Shown here in pieces: positions 21,686 through 30,800 of a stretch of DNA of 64,000 bases; within the stretch, counting starts at the first letter, position 1; the number at the start of each line of letters is the position of its first letter. The notes below the pieces were generated by a model. The model saw nothing but the letters and a program-made list of their open reading frames with translations. It did not search any database and had not been told where the DNA came from. This DNA comes from Calvatia gigantea (lineage: Eukaryota > Basidiomycota > Agaricomycetes > Agaricales > Lycoperdaceae), in contig JACAAK010000001.1 in the NCBI GenBank assembly GCA_025093985.1, positions 3,529,447 through 3,593,446 on the forward strand, written 5' to 3'. Both the position numbers and the translations under genes were made by a program.

Positions 21686-23227
21686 CTACCCTCCTGATGT
21701 TTTAAGTCGTATCGAGCCCTTCGCCGGCCCCAAACTCGGCGATGGCGGCAACTCAGCCCACCACGCCTTCTTGGTCTTCCCATCCACAGCTGCTGCCGAA
21801 CTAGTAGTCGTTTTGGCCTTCCCCGCCCGCATCGCCAATTTGGTGACTCTTGCATGATCTGATCCGCGCCGTTTTATGATAGTAGATAACCCGGAGCTTA
21901 TGCCTTTTCGTTGTTTGCGTGGTGAGTCTAATACGTCTTCCGCGGCCGCGTTGTCGTCTTCGTCGCGATTGCCTTCGTGAGCGTGAACTGGTTCTTTCCC
22001 CTTTGTTGTCGATTCGCGTTTCCGTTTTTTGTTGGCGGCGTTGGCGGTGGGGGTGGTGGTGGTGGTAGTAGTAGTGGGTAAATCGATAGGTTTCATGCCT
22101 TTTTCCCATTCTTTTTTGTGAAGACGGTAGATCGCCATTGCTGCTCGTGCATCTGTGACCTAAGAATGTATCCAATTCAGTCGCAGTCGAAGCGGATCGG
22201 AAAGCTGAAGGCACATACACTACTATGTTCACCTTCTTGAATAGCCAATCCGAGCTGTTCATTGACGAGCGTTCGAAGAGCGATATATTTTGATTTTGTC
22301 AGCCCGTGTTTACGTGCGTAGATTTGGGTATCTCGAGTCATTTGGTGTGGGTGGGATAATAAAAGCGCCTACATATAAGTATGCGAGTGGTCAAGAAGCG
22401 TTTTCTGCGTGAACGAAAGGTAACAAACACGTACCTTGAGATCGTTAGTGTATCGCATGTCCGATTAGAATTCTATCCTTCAACATATCCGCAACCAATT
22501 TCTGAACCTCCACAAACGGCTTCGCTAAGTAATAACATCAACCAATTCGATTTAATACATCCGTCAGAACTCGAGTCATAGAGAAAAGCGGGTGGCGACT
22601 ATACCTCCAACCATATCCTTTTCGCGAACTCCACTCCACTGCGTGCGATAATCCACTACTCTCTCCCTCTGTCCTTACGAAAACGTCGAGCTGCACTGCC
22701 CCGTGCCAGTTGACGAGGACTGACGCGGGCGAGCGAGGATTCTTCGCCATCGTTTAGACCGACGCCGACCATTTCGCAATCTATGGCGAGGTATCGGCCT
22801 GGTCTAGTCACACAAAAGATCAGCCGGTCAACAATTTTCGATTCTTTATTAGCGGATGGAGTTTGAAGAGTCTTAGGAACTCACAGGTGTTGTGTGGGTG
22901 TGTATGTTAGTGCCCCTTTGACCATATTCTGGAGGGATGCATTGAAGTTGGAGTCGTTGGTATGGTCTTCATGTGCTGAGATGGGTATAGAGGGGTGTGT
23001 GGATGTTGAAGGTGAGGGGGATAGTGAAGCGGTATTCAATGTTCTTGTTGAACCATGTTCTACTTTTCTGCGTTTATGTGGACGTGAATTCGAAGGGGTC
23101 GATTTGTCCAACGTCTAGAAACAAATATCAGGGATCTTTAAGTTCGAGTTTGTTTGAGACGGAATACCTTCTTGAGTGCGAGCCAGTTAGCGGAAGCGAT
23201 CGTGGTAGTCTTCGTCGCGTTGGACAT
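21686..23227 (-). CDS. RNA exonuclease 4 (REX4-type DEDDh 3'-5' exonuclease), frame broken
   Basis: Start at 23227: MSNATKTTTIASANWLALKK, then a short intron, a basic HKRRKVEH stretch, and the exonuclease fold. Motif I is YLAIDCEMVGVGLNDG (catalytic Asp and Glu), motif II is ILIGHAIHNDLK, motif III is EGEHSSVTDARAAMAIYRLH (His and Asp). The tail is long and basic (KKRKRES, RKQRKG), fitting a nucleolar protein. The family trims pre-rRNA at ITS1. Three single-base frame changes are needed, near 22717, 22665 and 22448, in a gene that is otherwise strongly conserved. I read these more as consensus errors than as gene death, but cannot prove it. It is divergent from the gene starting at 23595. Confidence 0.88.
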
Positions 23228-23594
23228 GGTCGAGTAGAGGACCATCGAAGATCAAAAACCCCAAAGAAAACATCAGAAAGCCAAAGTTGTGATCGTGGGA
23301 AACTGATATGTCGTCTTGCAAGGAATAGTTTCTCCGGCTTCTCGACCTTACCAGGACCTGCAGGGAAGCTTAAGTTTAACTTGGTTTACTTCGTCGTGTG
23401 GGGTCTTGTTGCCGTCCGGCCATTCCCGTCTGACCATGATGCCTTGAGGTGTGAGAGACTCTCAGGGTCCCTGAACGGCTTATTACCACCCGCCTTCCTC
23501 ATTTCATAGAAGACAGGTGACATAGCTTGGTCCAACCCCCCCGATTAACCTCATCTCATCAATATCACCGACACTAATAACTTACCATTGGCTC
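23228..23594. promoter_or_regulatory. Shared divergent promoter region
   Basis: These 367 bp separate the start codons of the REX4-type gene (minus) and the SUMO-motif-rich gene (plus). Both promoters must lie here or overlap, so the two genes may be co-regulated. I see no TATA box or named operator. Confidence 0.5.
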
Positions 23595-25588
23595 ATGGGA
23601 AAATCAAAGTCCAAGAAATCACAACTTAAGGTTTGGCTCTCTCCCCACTCCCCCCATTACTGGACAAGCCAAACTAAACGGGTATCATCATGAAAAGAGA
23701 TACCCAACTCCTACAGATAAATACCTCATCGTAACGGATCCATGGGGAGGCGTACCCATCCAAGAACCCAATTTCTTTAACCACGTCACGGCGTGGTTTG
23801 AAATCATGCTCAAACCGAAATATCCTGGTGCCCGTCCCTCTGCCATCTTTTACCAATGGACTGTACGTGTTCCCCCGGAAATATACGGGTATATGAAATC
23901 GAGAAGGTGTTTACGAAAGCTGGAAGTATAGAATAAGAACATCATCGTTGAAATACCCGACCATATCGACGTTGAACCGTATCTAGGCGCACATTACTGG
24001 TCTAGCTTCCTCGTCCCTCCGCACTGTTATAATGTCGGCACACGGGCGAGTTATGTCTACGAATTCGAGACCAAGTTCTTCCCCATTCCTGCCGCTCAAG
24101 GTTCTCCATCCTCGTCATGATATCAAATACCCAACTGACGTTACGCCTCTTTGTTGCCTTTTTTTGGTGGGGGGTTAGGAGGGTGGACACCAGGTTATGC
24201 CCAATACACCAAAATCCGCCCCAACTTCGACGTCAGGGATCCGTACCCCCTACCTCTCCCAGCACCAAACTCCCCATTACCGTTTGCCAAGAAATTACCA
24301 CCGGGAAGAGTCGGTCAGATCCAACCGTTACCACTACCACCGCTTGAACCTCTCCCCAAGATTGACGATTATGATGATGAGGGACCTTCGCAACAACAAG
24401 GCAGTTCTGGCGAAAGCAGCAAGCAAGGCGAGGTGAAAGAGGAAAAGGATGACCGCGCGAGGCAGATAGAGTCGGTTGATGGTCGGGTATCTGATCCTCG
24501 TAAACGTGGTACTACCCCCGCAGATAAGGTCAGTTCTAAATTGCGACCCAGTACCTTCTTTAACCTCATCTCCCGTCCCGGATGATTCTACTTTTAGCCC
24601 CATTTTCGGTCGTACGAGCAACCAGGGCATTTGGCAGAAGCAAAAGTGCAAATCGATACCCCAACCTCGATGCCACCACCACCACCACCACCTACTAGTA
24701 CTTCCCTCACCCAGAAAACTGAAGAAAATGGACCCCTACGAAGAAGGTATAACATTGCTGACTACGTTACATTCGATCTGATGCCACTTGAATTGGATTA
24801 GAGGAAGCAGCGATGAACCTCCTTCGGAGTCCCGCCACAGCCACCACAGACTCCATTGACCGTCCTCCTATTATTCCCTTCCCATCTCCAACACGCGGGG
24901 TATCTGTGAAAAGTGAAGTAGAGGTGAAACAAGAACTCCCACACGACGACTTTTTGGAACTGGATGATGATAGTAGAGGATACAACCCCTCCCGAGAACT
25001 TCTCGACGCTTTCAACAGTCTCCAACACAATCCCCTCCAAACCACCACCACCACCACTACTACTACTACTACTCCTGCTGAGGATGATGACGATGACTTA
25101 CCCGATTTCGTCGACGACGAAACAGAAGAAGATCAATTCAGGACAAAAGTAGAAGCCGATGTGGAAGAGGAAGACGACGGTGAGGGGTACCAACCATCAA
25201 CAGAGTGGGCTCAAGCATTCTCATCCATCCCTGGTGTGGGACCGGGTGAGTCCGGGTATAACCCCTCAGAGGACTTGTTGAGCGCTTTGGCTTCCCTTCC
25301 ACAAGAGATGGTTGACACCACTTCTTCTTCCTTGATACCCCCGTTACGCGACTCTGGGATGAAGGTGAAGCTGGAACCTGAAGATGATGTTTCATTCGCA
25401 GCGCGTAAGTTAACGCGTCGAGTGTTGTGGTGTGGTTTACTGATGGAATCGTAGTAGGAGAACGGGGGAGATCAAAGAGGCTAGGGTCTGATATTACACC
25501 TGTGCGCCTGGCTGGGGGCAGAGTGAGCGTTAAACGTGAACCGAGTGATGAATACGAGTCGGTGAAGAGAGTCAAATTGGAACGATAA
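23595..25588 (+). CDS. Acidic protein rich in SUMO-type motifs, with GYxPS repeats (unknown)
   Basis: Starts MGKSKSKKSQLK, then an intron, then RYPTPTDKYLIVTDPWGG, and two more short introns. The N-terminal third is folded-looking (VPPHCYNVGTRASYVYEFE). The rest is low-complexity: a Pro-rich stretch, a long acidic region and a Thr run. Three repeats share GY(N/Q)PSxxxLxAfxSL: GYNPSRELLDAFNSL, GYQPSTEWAQAFSSI, GYNPSEDLLSALASL. At least six psi-K-x-E sites fit SUMO attachment: VKEE, VKSE, VKQE, VKLE, VKRE, VKLE. Composition suggests a nuclear, regulated protein, which is inference. A frame break of 1-2 nt is needed near 24801, between the VTFDLMPLELD and EEAAMNLLRS segments. No known domain is recognised. 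Confidence 0.7.
25041..25074 (+). repeat. Trinucleotide microsatellite (ACC/ACT)n
   Basis: Eleven or so tandem ACC then ACT triplets encode the Thr run of the gene at 23595-25588. A length change in whole triplets would keep the frame. Confidence 0.85.
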
Positions 25589-25818
25589 TATACGTAATTG
25601 GACAGATGCCTGCCTTTCAGCTCTCTTTTTCTTCAGCTGATTGTCATTCTGTGTAAATATACAACCCAGCGTTATCTTATTTAATTTTACTCCACCTCTG
25701 GTATTATTGGTTCTCTAGGCATGAACAAAATTTGTTGGCCAACAATCAGGTCGGATAGGTAATGTCATTTCTGACACTGAACACTTTCATAATGGCGATG
25801 ATACAATCTCAGAGGTGC

Positions 25819-26455
25819 CTAAACAATGGTCCAAGCAACGTTCTCGACAATACCATCATCCTCGTCCGCGAAAACCCTGAAACCTGGCGGAGAAAGCCCG
25901 AGGTTATGAGTTTGACCTGGGTCGGTGAAGAAGTCGACAATTTGGGCCTTCAATGATTTTCCCCCATCTAGAAATCACGAGTTAAGGGCGGGTGAAATGT
26001 GAGAGTAAGTTTGGACACTCACAGGTGATGGAAGCATGACGATGGCAAATAGGGTTTCTGATGGATCATCTGTGAGCTTTTTTTTTACTGCAGAAGAGGT
26101 TGGAAAATTTCTCTGGCATACTTGTTAGGATTGGCTGTGGCGCCCCTGCGTAAAAGTTCGGTGAGTGGACAAGTATCGCGGTGGTGGGGTAGAGGATTGA
26201 CTTACGGAAATGACTTGAAGACCTGTTGCGAGACTGAAGCAACGATCTGAGATGAGGTATTGGTGAATCCGCATGCTCCCTGCCCAGGGTTGAAAATGAA
26301 CACTATACGACCAGTAAGTTCTCGACAAGGAGCGCCATATGTTAACGACGACACATACATTTGCCGACGTGCTCCGCTGGAGGCGCGTTCTGCCCTTGCG
26401 CGACAACCACGACGCTGAGGAATGGAATCACAGAGAGGAAAGTTACCAGCTGCAT
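25819..26455 (-). CDS. Expansin-like secreted protein (double-psi beta-barrel)
   Basis: ATG at 26455 begins a signal peptide (MQLVTFLSVIPFLSVVVVAQ). After an intron the barrel starts with FNPGQGACGFTNTSSQIVAS and VFKSFPGATANPNKNPIC. It ends with GKSLKAQIVDFFTDPGQ, LGLSP and VENVAWTIV, with stop at 25819. All introns are in phase. The order matches the small fungal expansin-like/barwin-type proteins that lack the C-terminal carbohydrate-binding domain. The usual DRCxxC pair after the central strand is replaced by VDFFTDPG, so one disulphide is missing. Such proteins loosen or bind plant or fungal wall polymers without known hydrolysis. It was split across frames and is easy to miss. Confidence 0.82.
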
Positions 26456-27041
26456 TGCGAGTGGGGTGGGGTTTTGGATGGGACACTCTACGAGCTTTTA
26501 TCCCGAGCTGGGATTACGACTCGATTTCTGAACGAGTGCGAATGAAGCCCAGAATAGAATTAACAAGTCCCGGTGTTCGTTGGAGTACAGGTTGCTTCTT
26601 GAGGCGGTTAGTAATTTCCGCCCGTTTGATCTTCTCGTTAGCTGCTGGCTGGTCGTTACTCCCCATGTGGTGCGATTCTTCAAGCTTCAAGGTCAGTTAC
26701 GGCCTGAGTACACCGTGTCGAATTTCTTGAATGGGGTGAAAGGTCGCCCGGCTTCAGAGCGTTGGCTGAGGAATATTGTCGTTGATTTTACAAGTCTTTT
26801 TGTCGTTTTTACTTATTACCCATACAGGTACGGGAGATAAAGTATTTAAAAAGGACACGATCTGTCCGGTACACGTGGGGGGGGGGGTAGGATAAAACCC
26901 GATCAGAATGTCACTTAAGGTCGGGGGTTGCATTGAAGGATGGGAAGTTCTTCGCGAGTGCAAGGACAATAGAATCAATGTACCAACATGGAGTCGGCGG
27001 CAATGTCGCCGGAGGGAGACTAGGAACTGATTTATGAGATA
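26456..27041. other. Intergenic
   Basis: No gene is recognised; it contains the upstream region of the expansin-like gene and the 3' end of the next gene. A run of ten G lies at about 26878-26888. Confidence 0.4.
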
Positions 27042-28115
27042 TTATGCTTTGTTCATCAAGGGCGAGTGTGGAGACAGGGCAACTGGCGGTGGTGCTTGAA
27101 CCAAGATGGTCGGATCCCAAGGAGGGTAGAAGGAACCAGAACGACTTCGAGGGCTAGAACTCTCCGACATACCCTCCATCACAACTTCCATCTCGCTACT
27201 CTGACGTTTTTGTTTCTTCTTTGAGCGATATCTTCTTGAAAAGGGCCGATCGTTCTTGTCGATGGACACCACGGACTTGATAGATCCCATGCGTTCAATT
27301 CGGGACACCTGACTGCCTGTTCGTACCAGACCAGCCGGGTTGCGCTGTGCGCGCGCTTTGAGAAGGTTACCAACCAGATGGGTGTCATGTCGTTTCAGCT
27401 CTTCACTAGCGGGTTCAGCTCCATATGTCATCTCTTGGGACAGCGGTAGATGGAAATATGTTGCCGAGGGGGAGTTCGATGCTGACTCCAAAGTCGTTTG
27501 GGAGTAGAGTGATTCCGTGGATGGGCAGCTTGATGGCGGTCGTGTAGATGGTGTTTCCTCGGCAACGACAGCTACTACGCGTGGATACATGGCTTGGTTG
27601 GTAGGAATCACGAGAGGAGGTAGTGGCGGGCGCTCAAGTGACGTGAGTTGGGTTTGTTTATAAATAGAACGTTCTGTCTCGGGGCTGTGGGTAGGGTGAA
27701 GGGATGGGGCAGCCGATGGACCAGGAGCCTGCGCAAAAGAGAGGGAGTAGATTTGCGTTGAGTCGTTGGCAGGAAATTGTCGGTTATCGCGGGTGGTCCC
27801 ATCAATAGATTGGCGAATTGGCGGGAGTGGTTTCTCCCCCGAACTCCAATCACCTCTGATCTCGTCTTCCAATAAGGGGTTAGCACTCGCATCGGACAGG
27901 TTGAGCTTGTGAGCTCGGGTGGTTGACGAGGATATGGGGACGGGGTACAGATGTTCATTTAAAAGGCGGCGCTGCCTCCATCTTCGGATAAGGAGGAGCG
28001 ATATGATAATAAGAGCAAGGAGAAGAGTGCCAGCAACTGCTATGCCGACGATAAATGCAATATCTTTGCGTTGGAGGTTGCTCGCTCGCCGCACAATTTT
28101 CGCGGAAGGAGCCAT
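27042..28115 (-). CDS. Single-span membrane protein with long cytoplasmic tail (unknown)
   Basis: A single uninterrupted frame of 357 residues. One membrane segment at about residues 18-44 (FIVGIAVAGTLLLALIIISL) is followed at once by an RRWRQRRLL basic stop, so the rest (~310 residues) should be cytoplasmic. The tail is Ser/Pro/Arg-rich, with a KKKQKR cluster and many potential phosphosites, and no folded domain. The short N-terminus lacks a signal peptide. Many fungal wall-sensor-like proteins have such a tail preceded by a Ser/Thr-rich ectodomain, which here would need an upstream exon that I cannot find. Confidence 0.7.
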   Translation of the reverse strand: MAPSAKIVRRASNLQRKDIAFIVGIAVAGTLLLALIIISLLLIRRWRQRRLLNEHLYPVPISSSTTRAHKLNLSDASANPLLEDEIRGDWSSGEKPLPPIRQSIDGTTRDNRQFPANDSTQIYSLSFAQAPGPSAAPSLHPTHSPETERSIYKQTQLTSLERPPLPPLVIPTNQAMYPRVVAVVAEETPSTRPPSSCPSTESLYSQTTLESASNSPSATYFHLPLSQEMTYGAEPASEELKRHDTHLVGNLLKARAQRNPAGLVRTGSQVSRIERMGSIKSVVSIDKNDRPFSRRYRSKKKQKRQSSEMEVVMEGMSESSSPRSRSGSFYPPWDPTILVQAPPPVALSPHSPLMNKA

Positions 28116-28808
28116 CGGTGAAGAGGGGGAAAAGGATGAGCGAAGCTCATGTTACCGACTTAATATCCCTTTCGTCATCCGCAGGGCCCTCATATTCAGT
28201 TGCCCTCAGCACAGCTCAGTGATACAGATCGGTGACAGCGGCGGACGGAAAACAAATATGGGGGCGCAGCCGTATGTGGCCACGTGATTAATCCAGAATT
28301 GACCCAAGACTTCTTCGGCAGTCTCGGACAACAGCTTCTCGTCTTCGCTAGATGATGAGAGATAGCACACAATTCCAGTATTGCTTTGTATCTTGATGTC
28401 TTGATGCCGCAGTCAAGAAGGTGAACAAGAGATAGGAGCGAGAGATAGGAGCGAGAGGGAGGATCTGGTTAGGGGCCTAACAGTAATGATCAGAAGCGGC
28501 TATCTCCAAGGACCATTTCGAGAGGATTTTTATCGATCATTATGGGTCGAGGCTGGGTTAGAGTATGGATCGGACAGGCGTAAGGGTGTATGGCCAGCGG
28601 GTTGCATTACAATTTGAATGGCAGGTGGAGAGTTATAGTTGCCCGAGGATGACCTAACGAGATCCCACGCTGCAGTCGGTGGGTAATGACCGTTGTTTGG
28701 ACCAGGGTGCTCACAGCCTCGGCGTCGATTCCTGTGCATTCCGAGAATCTGGGGCTGAAGAAACACTTTGAGTACGGATCAGCTGCTAGATCAGAAACCC
28801 ACCTGTCA
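28116..28808. other. Intergenic between divergent genes
   Basis: No coding frame is recognised. It holds the divergent promoters of the membrane protein (minus) and CMC4 (plus). A short direct repeat, GATAGGAGCGAGAG, occurs twice around 28431-28457. Confidence 0.45.
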
Positions 28809-29134
28809 ATGCCGGAGGTATGTCGTACTATCCTGCAGTTTCATTATGTGGAGTACTCACTGAAGGGTAGCAACCCGCATGCCAAGCTGAAGGTGAGCGT
28901 GAAAAGGATTCGAGCTTGTTGTCCTGTTGTGAGTTGATATCATTTTTAGCATGTGACTTGCAATCCTGTTTGAGCAAACACACCTATAACCCCGACAAGT
29001 GCGATTCATCCTTACGACGACTTTATGAGTGTTGTCAACGCTTTTATGATGCAACAGAGGGCAAGGGTGAATCTACCGCTTGCCCCAAGACCTTTGTTGT
29101 CAAACGTTGGTTGAAAGATCACCCTGTCAAGTAA
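28809..29134 (+). CDS. Cx9C-motif mitochondrial protein CMC4
   Basis: Three exons: 28809-28817 (only ATG CCG GAG), 28871-28892 (22 nt) and 28950-29134. They give exactly 71 residues with perfect GT-AG junctions. The protein starts MPEQPACQAEACDLQSCLSK and continues KCDSSLRRLYECC, GESTACPK. The cysteine spacing and length are those of CMC4, a small twin-CxnC protein of the mitochondrial intermembrane space imported by the Mia40 pathway and linked to respiratory complex biogenesis. The two micro-exons hide the gene from simple open-frame searches; only the last exon has a visible frame. Confidence 0.88.
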
Positions 29135-29277
29135 AAGGGAACAAGAACTTCACTACTGTTGTACACAAAAATACACTGCGATAGCAGAATTTTGCTTTGG
29201 TCCATGGAGTCGGAATTGAACATACAAGGCATAAGGCATACTGGGCATAGAACGACATAATGGGTAAGCATAGACGG

Positions 29278-29613
29278 TCAAGCGAGTTGCATAACGAAGC
29301 GATCGAAGAGCCAGAGGACGAGGAAGACCGCACAAATAAACAGAATAGAGCTCCAGTCCCTCGCAAACTCTTGTCTTCTGTCTTCAAACAGAACCAACAA
29401 TCCAGTAATGGATGTACCGGTCAGGGTATGACCAGACATATCTCTCCATTGCTCGACGATGCCATTGCGAAAAATAGCTACATCGTCATACCATTTCGGA
29501 ACAGGGGTTCGAACGTTGGGACCATACCCCCCGTGAATGATTAGGCGGTAGAGCCCAAATATGGAGAGGAAATAAAAGTCGATACATAGGAGGCGGAGGG
29601 TCCTTTTGATCAT
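29278..29613 (-). CDS. Small two-span membrane protein (unknown)
   Basis: From an ATG at 29613 the frame runs 111 residues. Hydrophobic segments lie near the N-terminus (LLCIDFYFLSIFGLYRLII) and C-terminus (ILFICAVFLVLWLFDRFV), with a polar middle (KWYDDVAIFRNGIVEQW). No known family. It lies 43 bp after the stop of the gene at 29657-30257 on the same strand. The two could be one gene split by a mis-set intron or frame break. Confidence 0.5.
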   Translation of the reverse strand: MIKRTLRLLCIDFYFLSIFGLYRLIIHGGYGPNVRTPVPKWYDDVAIFRNGIVEQWRDMSGHTLTGTSITGLLVLFEDRRQEFARDWSSILFICAVFLVLWLFDRFVMQLA

Positions 29614-29656
29614 GGTGTCTCGGGTGATCGGATGTTCTACACTTGAAGTATAAACC

Positions 29657-30257
29657 TCAGTTGTTGCGCAGAATCCAAGCAATCACACCTGTAACAAAAA
29701 TGTGGTTTTGAATTGACAAATCATGCGCAGCAAGTGCGGAAAGTCGATTCGGATCTGCGGTCTCGAAGATTTTCCATCGCATTGGATTAATGATCTTAAG
29801 TTAGAAGGGAGTCAGAGGTCGACACAATAGTAGGATACCATAAACGTACAGCAACAGATTCTAACCCCCACAGTTTCTGCACGGCAAGCAGATCCAAAGA
29901 TCCTCCTGGCTCAAGTGGAATGTCGGCAGTCATTTGGGCTTTCGGGTGGGATGTTTTAAGCTCATCAAGTGACCACCAAAATAACAAACGGACATGGCTG
30001 TGAGTCATCCGATGAGTATACATAGCACATTTAGAATCATGCGCGCACCCTGGAGGAGGCTGTCTCAGCCTCGTCCCATACTGTATGTGAGGGAGAAGAA
30101 GTTCATTTAGCCTGTTTACGTGCTTGTCTTCACGTATTTGCTCTTCTGGGCCCTTCCACCAGATGGAAGGTTTCAGGAAAAGAGGTTGAGGCTCTGGAGG
30201 AGGCGGTTGAGGCGGATCGAGTTTGGAGCGTGCGGTTGGTGATATCGCCATTTCCAT
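29657..30257 (-). CDS. Hypothetical protein (unknown)
   Basis: Start at 30257 (MEMAISPTARSK), a Pro-rich segment, then IWWKGPEEQIREDKHVNRLN and LLFWWSLDELKTSHPKAQ. An intron at about 29792-29849 joins WGLESVA to IINPMRWKIFETADPNRLSA, and the frame ends NHIFVTGVIAWILRNN with a stop at 29657. No domain is recognised. A second small intron may exist inside the CAHDSKCAMYTHRM part. Confidence 0.5.
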
Positions 30258-30800
30258 GGTGGTGATTTGAGTCCCACAAGGCGCAATGTCGAGTCAATTA
30301 ACTCATTTTGTATGATATAGCAAATTTGTGGTAGTTCTTGAGAACAAGGACGGTAAGGTAGTACAAGAACTGCCATTTGGATTACAAGGTTGCTGTGAAA
30401 AATATAGGTGTTTATCGGAGCCGAACTTTGTAAAATGTGTCGTCAGAGGGACGAAAAGTTTGAGGGACAAATCGTATCATGCCGAGTACACAGCAAGTAT
30501 TTTTTCGAAGGGAAAAAATAAGGGAGTAACATTGAGCGGGAGAGCTGGATCCTTGTTACAAAATTGGATGGCATGGTGATTGGAACGACTGCGACCGTGT
30601 TGTTTGTCCGTGTTGCGTCATCTGGGAGGTAACTCAGGCTGGTCGGAGTTGAAATCATCAACAGGTTTCGATTTTCGGTTTCTCTTCGCTTGCCTACGCG
30701 AGGGCTAAGTATCCAGTCCAGTACTAGATGAGATGTTTGCTGTTCATGTAACATCTCTGCGTGATAAACGTGTTATCGTTAAACTTCAATGTGACTATGG
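30258..30800. other. Intergenic
   Basis: No gene or repeat is recognised between the hypothetical gene and the PFF1 stop codon. Confidence 0.45.

Noticed and set aside
25041..25074. ACC/ACT run as a possible CRISPR-like or regulatory repeat
   Set aside because: It is a simple triplet repeat coding for Thr; no spacers, and the organism is a eukaryote.
29500..29525. GGTTCGAAC tRNA T-loop-like word
   Set aside because: It is part of the coding frame of the small membrane protein (PNVRTPVPKW) and no cloverleaf forms.
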